DNA of 34,307 bases from Oscillospiraceae bacterium (GCA_017411665.1 JAFQPT010000222.1:1-34307); one strand, 5' to 3'. Shown: positions 24,240 to 31,975, counted from the first letter of the stretch. The notes: generated by a model from the letters alone, not told the origin. Program-made: numbers and translations.

Positions 24240-24956
24240 CTATAACTGTGTGGCGTAAAAGCGGCATGTAATAATGCCCGAATCAGCCTCAATCACCAAA
24301 TCTATGGAGGTACAGCCTTTGGCCAGCAGATAATCCACGGTGGTCAGAAGCTTATACTTCACATCACAGCCGGAGAGGTCGTCTGCAGCAGTAAATGTGT
24401 CTGTGTATTGGAGGTTATCCGCCGTTTCCAAACCGGAACGGATGACCATTCCGCATTGGGATGCGTACAGCTCAATGCCCTTCTCCGCGATATCGATGTC
24501 AAAGGCAGCAGGGTAGAAGCCGGTATAGAGAGCGGAGGTATTCTCCGTATTCAAAGGCGCATCCACTGTGACCATCATGTGGTAGCGGAAGTCGTCAGCT
24601 ATGATATGAACCAAGGTCATACCGCCGCTCTTGCCGCAAATTATTCCGTCAGAGGACACTGCGGCAATGAGCGGGTCGTCAGAGGTGTAGGACACGGATT
24701 CATAGTCAAAGGGGATTTCAATTTGATAGTTCTCCTCGGCGATAAGTGTGAGTCTTTTCGCTATCGACGCGTCTGCCTGTAGCCGCTTCATATAGCTGCT
24801 GTCAGAAATGGCGGCGGCATCAGCAGATGCGGTCGGGCTTGTTTCTTCGGACAGAGGCTGCAGTTCAGCGTCGTGGTTGACGATGATTGGTTCTCCGCAA
24901 GCTGTCATTGACAGGCAAAGCAGAGCGGAGAGAGTGAAAATCAGAATGTGCTTCAT
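24240..24956 (-). CDS. Lipoprotein with a Big-like (bacterial immunoglobulin-like) domain
   Basis: A 238-residue protein with a clear lipoprotein signal: MKHILIFTLSALLCLSM then lipobox TAC (Cys20). Residues about 75-135 resemble a Big_2 domain (VSYTSDDPLIAAVSSDGIIC, then GKSGGMTLVHI), common in surface proteins. The C-terminal part is unknown and has two Cys residues. The ATG at 24956 has AGGAGGA upstream. It lies 65 bp before the adhesin, and each gene has its own copy of the recurrent 16-bp element, so the two are probably coexpressed surface components. The terminator hairpin at 25022-25050 isolates it from anything upstream. Confidence 0.8.
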   Translation of the reverse strand: MKHILIFTLSALLCLSMTACGEPIIVNHDAELQPLSEETSPTASADAAAISDSSYMKRLQADASIAKRLTLIAEENYQIEIPFDYESVSYTSDDPLIAAVSSDGIICGKSGGMTLVHIIADDFRYHMMVTVDAPLNTENTSALYTGFYPAAFDIDIAEKGIELYASQCGMVIRSGLETADNLQYTDTFTAADDLSGCDVKYKLLTTVDYLLAKGCTSIDLVIEADSGIITCRFYATQL

Positions 24957-24999
24957 GGGAACTTCCTCCTTGTTTTTTTGGGGTTTGGCTATGCCGGAG

Positions 25000-25015
25000 G
25001 AAGTATGTCAGAAGC
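25000..25015 (-). promoter_or_regulatory. Recurrent CATACT element, copy 8
   Basis: The minus strand reads GCTTCTGACATACTTC, 44 bp before the lipoprotein ATG. It directly abuts the T-run of the upstream terminator, so the region where a -35 box should be is the terminator hairpin itself. Confidence 0.6.
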
Positions 25016-25021
25016 AAAAAA

Positions 25022-25050
25022 CGCCGCCAGAGAAGACCCCTCTGGCGGCG
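25022..25050 (-). terminator. Terminator downstream of the lost DUF4179 gene
   Basis: A perfect 11-bp stem (CGCCGCCAGAG and complement) followed on the minus strand by a T-run (25021-25015). The only minus-strand coding sequence just upstream is the DUF4179 remnant at 25068, so this is likely the surviving terminator of that lost gene. Confidence 0.85.
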
Positions 25051-25067
25051 CAAATACACTTATTGAA

Positions 25068-25154
25068 TTATGAATTTGGCTGCGGAACAGGGATAATCGT
25101 TTCTTCGACCTTGACAGCCTCTACTACGCCCTGATTTACCGGCATCATCCAGCG
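25068..25154 (-). pseudogene. 3' remnant of a DUF4179 anti-sigma gene (tail type B)
   Basis: On the minus strand this encodes RWMMPVNQGVVEAVKVEE then TIIPVPQPNS and a stop. The intact gene at 27199 ends HWMIPVNLDEVEAVKVGE then TIIPVPQPNS. About 95 bp of DNA (25061-25154 against 27192-27286) match with few differences, including bases after the stop. Nothing further upstream is related. The rest of the gene is gone, while its terminator remains. The remaining gap to 25312 has no gene; a small palindrome TACC-AAAAT-GGTA lies at 25243-25255 before the sigma gene. Confidence 0.8.
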
Positions 25155-25312
25155 ACGGGGGGATTTGCCCTTTATTCAATGCTTTGGCTCTCATGTGGCT
25201 TAAAGCTGAAGTATAAATTATTGCGGACTTGCTGAAAATTGTGTTACCAAAATGGTATTATTACGAGTAGATAAATAGAGGTTCCCATCATCGAGAAAAA
25301 GGAGGTGAGAGG

Positions 25313-25879
25313 ATGGAGGATGTTCGAATTATCGATTTATACTGGGAGAGAGCTGAAACCGCAATAGAGAAAACATCGGAAAAATACGGCAGTTACTGCT
25401 ATGCTATTGCTTACAATATACTCGCAAATAATGAGGACGCGGCCGAAAGCGTTAATGATACATATCTTTGTGCATGGAACAGCATGCCGCCTCATCGTCC
25501 TAATAGTCTCTCCACATTTTTAGGCAAAATTACTCGGAGAATCGCAATCGACAAGTGGAGAGGTCTGAATGCAGTAAAACGTGGCAGTGGGGAGACCATC
25601 CTGGCATATAACGAACTGTCTGATTGTATCCCGTCCCATCATAGCGTTGAGCAAGAGGTAGAGGCTGCAGACCTTGCGGAAATAATCAGGGATTTCCTGA
25701 TGCGATTGTCGCAGACGGAGCGCCGGGTATTTATCTGTCGATACTGGTATTTTGATTCCATAACAGATATCTCCAATCAGTTTAACTTTTCAGAGGGCAA
25801 AATAAAAATGATGCTGCACAGAACGCGAAAACGTCTTATGAAGTATTTTGTTGAAAGGGGAGTAATCTATGACTGTTGA
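25313..25879 (+). CDS. ECF-like sigma factor of a sigma/DUF4179 pair (module A)
   Basis: A 188-residue sigma-70-family factor. Region 2 is at about 20-85 (SYCYAIAYNILANNEDAAES, then TYLCAWNSMPPHRPN, then FLGKITRRIAIDKWR). Region 4 is at about 125-180 (LSQTERRVFICRYWYFDSIT, then FNFSEGKIKMMLHRTRKRL). The start ATG 25313 follows AAAGGAGGTGAGAGG. It overlaps the next gene by 11 bases, a coupled sigma/anti-sigma arrangement. It is a paralogue of the sigma genes at 28221 and 31386: all begin with the same pattern (YWxRxExAI, KYGxYCxxIAxNIL). ECF factors direct RNA polymerase to a small set of stress or envelope genes; the signal here is unknown. Confidence 0.88.
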   Translation: MEDVRIIDLYWERAETAIEKTSEKYGSYCYAIAYNILANNEDAAESVNDTYLCAWNSMPPHRPNSLSTFLGKITRRIAIDKWRGLNAVKRGSGETILAYNELSDCIPSHHSVEQEVEAADLAEIIRDFLMRLSQTERRVFICRYWYFDSITDISNQFNFSEGKIKMMLHRTRKRLMKYFVERGVIYDC

Positions 25880-26906
25880 TAAAATCGTAGATGCCATTGG
25901 CATGCTGGATGATGAGCTGGTGTCTGATGCTAAAGCACCCTTTCCCAGTACCTGCCACGCAAAAGGATTAAGGATTCTTCCATTAGTAGGAATAATGATT
26001 GTCCTATTGTCTATTACTGCGCTTGCGGCAACAGGTATGCTTACGGGAATACTGGACTTGATTCGAAAGGATACTGGGGGCAGATTGACGCAAGAACAGG
26101 AACTGTCGATTCAAAGTGACATTGTTTCTGTAGGAGAAACTATGACAGTAGATGGTGTTTCCATCACGTTAAATGAAGTATATGGCGATGGCACAAATTT
26201 CTTGTTCTATCTCTCGTTTGATGGAGCCAAGATGAAGGAATTAGAAAAGTTTCGTTTCCGAACGATGGATGTTGTGCTTGAAGGGGAGAGGAGTCATTCC
26301 GAGAGCATTAACATGAAAACACTTGATGATGGAGACCTGAATGACGGGCACAGGGAAGTCATGTTGAAAGTCAGCAGAAGAAACACCACAGGGATAGATG
26401 AACCAAAGGAAATAGTAGTTGGGACTTTGAACCTTGTGGACATCTTGGACAGAACAAATGTCGACCCGGTTGTTCTTGAAGAAAAGGGAATACTCGAAGC
26501 TGCGGAAACAGTTGCCTCTGGAACATGGAGTTTTAAATTTGAGATTGAAAGCAGCGGCTGTCAAGAAATGTCCGGAATCAACGTGGCACTGGAGGGAAAC
26601 GCGGCTTTGAATCAAGTCTATATGGTGACTGCAGAAATAGAGTCCATTTCTCTCCAAATGTTGGGCATGGAGATGATATACTGGGTTGACCCGGAGTACG
26701 GAACACTTGAATTTGAAAGACCTGTTGTTATACTGGCGGATGGGTCCGAGATTATTCTGCGAGAGAAATTTGGCGGCTATGTTGCAAACCCTGTTAATAC
26801 CGGGAATAGATATGCGACTTACACTTCGGAGGGGCCGATAAAGCTTGATGACGTAGTTGAAATTCGCTTTGGAGAAAAGGTCATTCCATGGCAACCGGGA
26901 AATTAG
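25869..26906 (+). CDS. DUF4179-type membrane anti-sigma factor (module A)
   Basis: A 345-residue protein with a cytoplasmic N-terminus of about 35 residues (VDKIVDAIGMLDDELVSDAK), one transmembrane helix at about 37-57 (LPLVGIMIVLLSITALAATG), and a large outside part of beta-strands, as in DUF4179 proteins encoded next to ECF-like sigma factors. The usual model, from that genomic pairing, is that the N-terminus holds the sigma factor until an outside signal releases it. Its start lies inside the sigma gene, so the two are made together. The sequence is clearly related to, but divergent from, the proteins at 27199 and 30421, mainly around the helix and the SVGETMTVDGVSITLNEVYG region. Confidence 0.8.
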   Translation: MTVDKIVDAIGMLDDELVSDAKAPFPSTCHAKGLRILPLVGIMIVLLSITALAATGMLTGILDLIRKDTGGRLTQEQELSIQSDIVSVGETMTVDGVSITLNEVYGDGTNFLFYLSFDGAKMKELEKFRFRTMDVVLEGERSHSESINMKTLDDGDLNDGHREVMLKVSRRNTTGIDEPKEIVVGTLNLVDILDRTNVDPVVLEEKGILEAAETVASGTWSFKFEIESSGCQEMSGINVALEGNAALNQVYMVTAEIESISLQMLGMEMIYWVDPEYGTLEFERPVVILADGSEIILREKFGGYVANPVNTGNRYATYTSEGPIKLDDVVEIRFGEKVIPWQPGN

Positions 26907-27074
26907 CATCCCAAATACGGCTTTGTATTGGCAGGCATTATCTGCGATGATATAAGGCTTGCATGAAGAATATCGTAGACATATATGACTTTGCTGATAT
27001 AGCCGTGTTCCCAGACACCGCACAGCAAAGAGACTTTGTGGAGCGGTGGTTCTCAACGCCTTCACAAAAAAACA

Positions 27075-27104
27075 ACGGGCGTCCGAACATAGACGGACGC
27101 CCGT
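27075..27104. terminator. Bidirectional terminator between convergent modules A and B
   Basis: A perfect 11-bp stem (ACGGGCGTCCG and complement) with an 8-base loop; the minus strand continues TTGTTTTTTT and the plus strand TTGATTTG. It serves both modules. Apart from it and the remnant at 27120, the gap 26,907-27,198 has no gene I can support. Confidence 0.8.
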
Positions 27105-27119
27105 TTGATTTGTCTATCC

Positions 27120-27191
27120 TTAATCCATATGGAAGTAGAAGTTCTCGCCGTTGATTTGTACGTTGCAAAAGTCGTCAAGGTTAATGACACC
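27120..27191 (-). pseudogene. 3' remnant of a DUF4179 anti-sigma gene (tail type C)
   Basis: On the minus strand this encodes GVINLDDFCNVQINGENFYF then HMD and a stop. The intact gene at 30421 ends GFINLDDFCGVQINGENFYF and a stop, and the DNA (27136-27184 against 30429-30477) is nearly identical. It touches the 3' end of the intact module B gene without a gap. The rest of the gene is missing. Confidence 0.8.
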
Positions 27192-27198
27192 TATTGAA

Positions 27199-28224
27199 TT
27201 ATGAATTTGGCTGCGGAACAGGGATAATCGTTTCTCCGACCTTGACAGCCTCCACTTCGTCCAGATTCACCGGTATCATCCAGTGATAAGAGCAGTTGAG
27301 CGTTGTCCCGTCTCCAAGAGGTGTCCCGGCACCATCGCTGTAATTGATAGATGCTCCGGTTTTAAGAAGAATGTCGAGATGGCTCTCAAGAGAAATGGTG
27401 CCCTCGCTATAGTCATATTGGAAACGAATGCCGGTGTTTGTCAGCTCAATGTTTGTCAGCAGGACCGGCACTTCCTCTCGCAACTCCAAATTCATGGCCA
27501 TCACTTCGGTATCTGGCAGGGAAATAGAAGCGGGAGGCTGGCTGCGGTCAATGGTGAAGTTGAATTCCCAAATACCTTCTGTGACCATTTTGCGCTTATC
27601 GGTCTGAGGACTACGCATAAAGTCCTCAAGGATGAGATGCACTTCCAACGGGGAGGGGTCAATCTCAAATTCTTCTTGGGTTGCATAAGAATAGTCCATC
27701 AGCAGCAGAGCGGCGCCGTCTCCGTCCAGACCATGGTACTGGATTCCGTGACTGCCGATGCCGTCGACATCTTCCATCGGGTCAGGCGAGACTTCCAAGG
27801 TGACTCCATCGAAACTATAGCTGTGTCGATTGGAGAGTTCGGTGCCCTTCACGCGCAGCAGCAAATAGAAGCTATCGTCACCTACTGTTACAGAGTCGAC
27901 AGTTACAATGGTCTCGCCAACGGTTTGGCTCTGGCTGATATCCTGACTCAAATGGTCAATCAAGGCAGATTGCCCCTCACTCATTTCTTGCCCGGTCACC
28001 AAGCCGAAATAGTGGCCAAACCAGCTTTGGATGCTGTCGCCATAGATGACTGCTACAACGCCAGCGCCCATGAGGAGCATGGCGAGCATAGCAGCAATCA
28101 GGGCTGCAGGGAGCCTGCGCCGGAGCCGGATGCCCGATGTGGACTTACCGATGGTCGAGGCGGCGTTTTCGATATAAGTCTCATCTACATTTCCAAGCGC
28201 ATTGAGTAAATGCTTTTGATTCAT
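27199..28224 (-). CDS. DUF4179-type membrane anti-sigma factor (module B)
   Basis: A 341-residue protein of the same build as the other two: a short cytoplasmic N-terminus (MNQKHLLNALGNVDETYIEN), a transmembrane helix at about 38-60 (ALIAAMLAMLLMGAGVVAVI), and an outside beta-rich part starting near SWFGHYFGLVTGQEMSEGQS. It overlaps the sigma gene by 4 bases (ATGA, 28224-28221). Its last codons and 3' flank are duplicated at 25061-25154. The expected role is to hold the module B sigma factor at the membrane. Confidence 0.82.
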   Translation of the reverse strand: MNQKHLLNALGNVDETYIENAASTIGKSTSGIRLRRRLPAALIAAMLAMLLMGAGVVAVIYGDSIQSWFGHYFGLVTGQEMSEGQSALIDHLSQDISQSQTVGETIVTVDSVTVGDDSFYLLLRVKGTELSNRHSYSFDGVTLEVSPDPMEDVDGIGSHGIQYHGLDGDGAALLLMDYSYATQEEFEIDPSPLEVHLILEDFMRSPQTDKRKMVTEGIWEFNFTIDRSQPPASISLPDTEVMAMNLELREEVPVLLTNIELTNTGIRFQYDYSEGTISLESHLDILLKTGASINYSDGAGTPLGDGTTLNCSYHWMIPVNLDEVEAVKVGETIIPVPQPNS

Positions 28225-28778
28225 AACGCACCTTCCTTTTCAAGGAACTGCCTCAAATCATTTCTGACCCGATGCAGCGTCATTTTTACCTTGCCCTCGC
28301 TAATGGAAAAATCCTTTGCTATGTCACTGATAGAGCTGAAATGCCAGTACCGTCGCAGGAACAGATTTCGCTTCTCGGATGGCAGGGAGGCAAGGAATCG
28401 ATTGAGACAGTCCGTAAGCACTGTCTCGTCAATCATGTTCTGTACTGGGTCGGACACGCTGATAAAGGCTTCCAGTTCCTCATATACCAGCGGGAGCTGG
28501 CTTCCTCCGCGTTTGTCCCGGTTATCATACTTATATCGGTCCAATGCAAGGTTGCGCGTGATTTTCCCGAGAAAAGCAGACAGCCTGTTAGGGCGCTGTG
28601 GTGGTATGACTTCCCATGCCCTTAAACAGGTGTCATTCACACACTCCTCGCTGTCTTCGTGATTATGTAAGATGTTGAAGGCGATATAGTGGCAATACCG
28701 ACCGTATTTGTTTTCTGTTTCCGATATGGCGTTTTCTGAGCGCGCCCAGTACAGGTCGAGAATTTCCTTGTCTTCCAT
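28221..28778 (-). CDS. ECF-like sigma factor (module B)
   Basis: A 185-residue sigma factor. Region 2: GRYCHYIAFNILHNHEDSEE, then FLGKITRNLALDRYK. Region 4: LPSEKRNLFLRRYWHFSSIS, then FSISEGKVKMTLHRVRNDL. ATG 28778 follows AAAGGAGG by six bases; the longer frame to 28829 lacks a ribosome site. It has its own anti-sigma partner (27199) and a 45-bp upstream block shared with module C (28803-28847). It is very likely autoregulated, as ECF factors usually are; that part is inference. Confidence 0.88.
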   Translation of the reverse strand: MEDKEILDLYWARSENAISETENKYGRYCHYIAFNILHNHEDSEECVNDTCLRAWEVIPPQRPNRLSAFLGKITRNLALDRYKYDNRDKRGGSQLPLVYEELEAFISVSDPVQNMIDETVLTDCLNRFLASLPSEKRNLFLRRYWHFSSISDIAKDFSISEGKVKMTLHRVRNDLRQFLEKEGAL

Positions 28779-28802
28779 ACCGTTCCTCCTTTCTTTGGGG
28801 CT

Positions 28803-28847
28803 AAGGCCTTTCACTCTAATACACGACATAAATGCAGATGCGTAACA
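28803..28847 (-). promoter_or_regulatory. Candidate ECF promoter of module B
   Basis: On the minus strand: TGTTACG (28847-28841), then 25 bp, then AGTGAAAGGCCTT (28815-28803). Module C has TGCAACG and the same AGTGAAAGGCCTT at exactly the same spacing. This fits a -35/-10 pair plus a conserved transcript start. Confidence 0.5.
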
Positions 28848-28988
28848 GAAAATAATATTTGGATTATACTGCCTAAACTATTAGTGAGCAAGTTGCGTTC
28901 TTAAAATGCGTACCAGAAACAACAAGGTGTATTTGAAAGTAAGCAAAATGCAGATTATAAATGAACTGTGAATTTTTCTTTTCGTAGA

Positions 28989-29017
28989 TTGACAGGAAGG
29001 GGAAAGTGTGCTAAAGT
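28989..29017 (+). promoter_or_regulatory. Promoter of the padR operon
   Basis: TTGACA (28989-28994), 17 bp, TAAAGT (29012-29017), with a TG at 29009-29010 (extended -10). The transcript starts just before the operator at 29025. Confidence 0.7.
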
Positions 29018-29024
29018 TAAGTAA

Positions 29025-29045
29025 CTATTTAGCGGCACTAAATAG
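29025..29045. promoter_or_regulatory. Candidate PadR operator
   Basis: A perfect inverted repeat CTATTTAG-CGGCA-CTAAATAG lies between the -10 box and the ribosome site, where PadR repressors often bind to control their own operon. Confidence 0.65.
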
Positions 29046-29066
29046 CGGCGGAAAGGAGTTGGCGTT

Positions 29067-29429
29067 GTGGACAGCAAGTATGTCCAGCAATTTAAGCGTG
29101 GGTCTCTTGAAATGATACTGCTGTGCCTTGTGGCTAAGAAGGAGACTTATGGATATGAGATACTGACAGAGTTGAACAAGGGCAGTGCGGCTGTCCTGGG
29201 ATATGCTCGTGAAGGAACTGTTTATCCGATACTATATCGTTTACAGGAAGCAGGGCTTATCCAGAGTCGTATGGGACCAGCACCAGCAAATGGTGGCGAG
29301 AAGAAGTATTACTCGCTTACAGTTCAGGGACATAAGGCACTGTCAGAAATGGTGACGTTTTGGCGTGATTACACCGTCTGCGTCAACGGGTTTATAGATG
29401 AATGCAATTTGTCGGAGGAAACAAAGTGA
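29067..29429 (+). CDS. PadR-family transcriptional repressor
   Basis: A 120-residue protein of the PadR family. The winged helix is clear: QFKRGSLEMILLCLVAKKET, then YGYEILTEL, then REGTVYPILYRLQEAGLIQS, then KKYYSLTVQGHKAL. The C-terminal helix would form the dimer interface. The start is GTG 29067 with AAAGGAG 8 bases upstream. Its stop overlaps the GTG of the next gene (GTGA). A palindromic operator precedes it. PadR genes are often paired with HAAS (DUF1700) membrane genes, as here. The inducer is unknown. Confidence 0.9.
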   Translation: MDSKYVQQFKRGSLEMILLCLVAKKETYGYEILTELNKGSAAVLGYAREGTVYPILYRLQEAGLIQSRMGPAPANGGEKKYYSLTVQGHKALSEMVTFWRDYTVCVNGFIDECNLSEETK

Positions 29430-29872
29430 AAGAGAAGTATATTGAGCAGGTAAAAAGGGAACTTACAATTTCCCGAAAACAGAAGATAGCCATTATCAGA
29501 GATTTGGAGGAAGCATTTGCTTCCGCGTTGGAGCATGGTGAGACAGAGCAGCAGGTTATTGAGCGACTTGGTACTCCGAAAGAGTTTGCCAGCACCGTTC
29601 AGGAGGAGAAGAAAGGTGCCGGGCACGGACGAGCAAAAAGAGTTGCTTTATTCATCTGCACTTTCGCGCTTGCAACCGTTTCACTTGCTATCAGTGTTAT
29701 ATCAAAAAGCTCCCGGGCACCTGCGGATGCAATAGGAGCGGCAGACGCTATGACCAATATTCAGGTGGAGGGTGGCGTAGGTGTAGACCTGACATCTATT
29801 CTGCTGGTGGTTGGCATTGCAGCGCTTGTGCTGACTGTTTTCCAAATTGTAAATTACTTTCGCAAGAGATAA
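29426..29872 (+). CDS. HAAS/DUF1700-type membrane protein
   Basis: A 148-residue protein. The N-terminal part (about 1-65) has the HAAS pattern: YIEQVKRELTISRKQKIAII, then RDLEEAFASALEHGETEQQV, then ERLGTPKEFASTV. Two membrane segments follow: about 72-93 (VALFICTFALATVSLAISVI) and about 123-145 (SILLVVGIAALVLTVFQIVN). The start GTG 29426 overlaps the PadR stop; GGAGG lies 6-7 bases upstream. HAAS proteins are thought to be membrane partners of PadR regulation. The start at ATG 29402 is less likely because it precedes the ribosome site. Confidence 0.8.
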   Translation: MKEKYIEQVKRELTISRKQKIAIIRDLEEAFASALEHGETEQQVIERLGTPKEFASTVQEEKKGAGHGRAKRVALFICTFALATVSLAISVISKSSRAPADAIGAADAMTNIQVEGGVGVDLTSILLVVGIAALVLTVFQIVNYFRKR

Positions 29873-29887
29873 TCGAAGGAGCGCAGA

Positions 29888-30358
29888 ATGAGGAAGATTG
29901 TTTGTAGACAAGTTGCGATAGGTATGACATTGGGCGTGCTGGTCTTTCTGTCGGGGTGTGCTGAAGACAGTAATACTGTCGATTCGTCCAGAAGTAGCGC
30001 AGAGTCGGGGTTGTCAGAGAGTTCATGGCTGGCCGGTGTTGAACCTGAAGTTGTTTCAGAGTGGCCTGAAAATGACTTTACCGGGAATATCTTGAAGCCG
30101 GAAGTCGGTGAGATTTCGATTGTCTACGACGGCTCAGAAGAAGGAAGGTTTGCAATCGATTGGGCCGGCATAGACCAAGAATCATCGAATGCATATGTTG
30201 ATAGCTTAAAGGAACATGGTTACACGGAGATTGAGTACGAGGGAAATGATGTGTCTGCAGGTACCATGTTACAAAAAGACAACATCTACTTAAACATTGC
30301 GTATTCTGGTGAGAATATCGTTATTCTGATAACCGATGCTGACAGAATTGAAGAATAA
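29888..30358 (+). CDS. Putative lipoprotein, unknown function
   Basis: A 156-residue protein with a clear lipoprotein signal: IGMTLGVLVFLSGC (lipobox LSGC, Cys24). A Ser-rich linker follows, then a small alpha/beta domain beginning EWPENDFTGNILKPEVGEIS, which recalls a family of short Clostridial lipoproteins with a W-P-x-N/S-x-[FL] start. I do not give a name. It lies 15 bp after the HAAS gene and ends the padR operon, so it is probably controlled by PadR. Confidence 0.78.
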   Translation: MRKIVCRQVAIGMTLGVLVFLSGCAEDSNTVDSSRSSAESGLSESSWLAGVEPEVVSEWPENDFTGNILKPEVGEISIVYDGSEEGRFAIDWAGIDQESSNAYVDSLKEHGYTEIEYEGNDVSAGTMLQKDNIYLNIAYSGENIVILITDADRIEE

Positions 30359-30361
30359 TAA

Positions 30362-30398
30362 GATAAGGCAGTCTGGAGTTTTTCCAGACTGCCTTATC
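30362..30398. terminator. Hairpin between convergent genes
   Basis: A perfect 16-bp stem (GATAAGGCAGTCTGGA and complement) with a GTTTT loop, between the stops at 30358 and 30421. The T tails are weak on both strands. Confidence 0.65.
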
Positions 30399-30420
30399 AC
30401 ATGCTTCTTCGATTATTTGG

Positions 30421-31389
30421 TTAAAAATAGAAGTTCTCGCCGTTGATTTGTACGCCGCAAAAGTCGTCAAGATTGATAAAGCCAACGGCGACATGGGAAC
30501 CGCCGCCCCAATAGCCGGCCCACGTTACTTCTGTATCATCCGTGGAATGGTAGCCGGTCGCGCTCCACCCAAGTTCCTTTGCACCGTCTTCCCAAAGCGT
30601 TCCGTCCTCCTTGATAAGATAGAGTTCATAGGCATTTACGCCATTTTCCTGTACCGGCATGGTGAAGCGGAATCCGAGGCGGGAGAGATACACGTCAGAG
30701 ATGGTCGCGGTCTCTGGGTTCTCAGCAACCAGTTGCCGCTCCATGTCTATGATACCACTGGGGTCAAGCTCAACAGTGAGACCTTCATATGTGAAACGGA
30801 TAGTTTTCAAATCGGACATGGTAAACTCGCCGTTCTCTCCCACGGTGCAGGTGACCAGGTAGGTCATATCAGCATCCGCAAACTGTGTGACCGCTGTTCT
30901 GGGGCCGTCGCCATCTCTCTCGGTGTAGGTGTCGCTGCCTGTGCTCGGGAATTGGACTATATCGCCGTCCCTGGTAACTGCGTCAATGCCAAAGTAAGAC
31001 TGCTCCGCGAGGTCACCGGCCTGAAACCGAGTCTTCATCTCATCTGTCAGACCAACAAAGGAGACCACCAAATGGCAGCTGCTTTCGTCAGCAATGGCGC
31101 CGTCAATGCGCAGTTCCATCTCATCGTTGGAGGCTGTAGCCACAGCAGACAGAATCTCCTCCATGTACGGCTCTGTGTTTCCTCCAAAATAGGACAGAAG
31201 ACCGTCAAACGCTCCAGTCGCATAGGCGATGCCGAAACTTCCTATGAGTGTAACAGCAAGGCATGCGGCGGCGGCCATCCAGCGGCGTGGGACCATTCTG
31301 CGTTTAGCGGATGCAGCGTGCTGTTCCGCCCGTTGAACGAGGTCGGCGTCGATATAGCTCATGGAGTCTATCATTTTTTCAGCTTTCAT
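30421..31389 (-). CDS. DUF4179-type membrane anti-sigma factor (module C)
   Basis: A 322-residue protein of the same build: a cytoplasmic N-terminus (MIDSMSYIDADLVQRAEQHA), one transmembrane helix at about 36-58 (WMAAAACLAVTLIGSFGIAY), and an outside domain. It overlaps the sigma gene by 4 bases (ATGA). A nearly identical copy of its 3' end lies at 27120-27191. As for modules A and B, the likely role is membrane control of the sigma factor. Confidence 0.82.
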   Translation of the reverse strand: MKAEKMIDSMSYIDADLVQRAEQHAASAKRRMVPRRWMAAAACLAVTLIGSFGIAYATGAFDGLLSYFGGNTEPYMEEILSAVATASNDEMELRIDGAIADESSCHLVVSFVGLTDEMKTRFQAGDLAEQSYFGIDAVTRDGDIVQFPSTGSDTYTERDGDGPRTAVTQFADADMTYLVTCTVGENGEFTMSDLKTIRFTYEGLTVELDPSGIIDMERQLVAENPETATISDVYLSRLGFRFTMPVQENGVNAYELYLIKEDGTLWEDGAKELGWSATGYHSTDDTEVTWAGYWGGGSHVAVGFINLDDFCGVQINGENFYF

Positions 31390-31946
31390 AGCAAACCCTC
31401 ACTTTCTAAAAAGGAATGTAGTTTCTTTCGGACGCGGAATAGAATGGATTTTGTTTTGCTTTCGCTGATAGAGAACTCCTCCGCAACCTGCCTGATGGAG
31501 CATAGATGATAATAGCGGCGGATAAATACGTCCGCATACAGGACCGGCAGCTCCCGCAGGAATCCGCTGATTGCTTTGCCGAGCAGTTCCATCTCAACTG
31601 CTTCCTCTACAGAGCTTCCGGATGCAGAAGTGAAATCCCCCAGTTCCTCCAGCGCAAGGTCATATTCTCCGCCGCCGCGTTTTTGAGCGGATTTGGCTTT
31701 GTAGCGGTTGATGGACAACTCGCGGGTGATTTTACCGAGGAAATGTGACAGGTTCGGAGGCGTATGGGGTGGGATGGAATTCCACGCATGGAGCCATGTA
31801 TCATTGACACACTCCTCGGCATCTTCTTTGAGTGAAAGTATGTTGCCGGCAATGGCAGAGCAGTAGTTTCCGTACTTGGCTGATGCTGCGGCGATAGCGT
31901 CCTCACTGCGCTGCTGAAACAGGCTGATGATTCGTTCGTCATCCAT
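31386..31946 (-). CDS. ECF-like sigma factor (module C)
   Basis: A 186-residue sigma factor. Region 2: GNYCSAIAGNILSLKEDAEE, then FLGKITRELSINRYK. Region 4: ELPVLYADVFIRRYYHLCSI, then FSISESKTKSILFRVRKKL. ATG 31946 follows AAAGGAGGTGG with suitable spacing; the frame continues upstream to 32147 but without a ribosome site and across the promoter block. It is a paralogue of the sigma genes of modules A and B. Confidence 0.88.
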   Translation of the reverse strand: MDDERIISLFQQRSEDAIAAASAKYGNYCSAIAGNILSLKEDAEECVNDTWLHAWNSIPPHTPPNLSHFLGKITRELSINRYKAKSAQKRGGGEYDLALEELGDFTSASGSSVEEAVEMELLGKAISGFLRELPVLYADVFIRRYYHLCSIRQVAEEFSISESKTKSILFRVRKKLHSFLESEGLL

Positions 31947-31975
31947 GCGGGACCACCTCCTTTGCATGGGATAAA

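Noticed and set aside
26963..27154. A 63-codon plus-strand frame starting MKNIVDIYDFADIAVFPD
   Set aside because: It crosses the bidirectional terminator at 27075-27104 and the antisense DUF4179 remnant, and has only a weak AAGG ribosome site. The first 35 residues look protein-like, so it may be a decayed gene start.
25061..27286. Insertion sequence or transposon with a long target duplication around module A
   Set aside because: The flanking repeats are homologous gene ends with several mismatches, not a short exact duplication, and no transposase or terminal inverted repeats are present.
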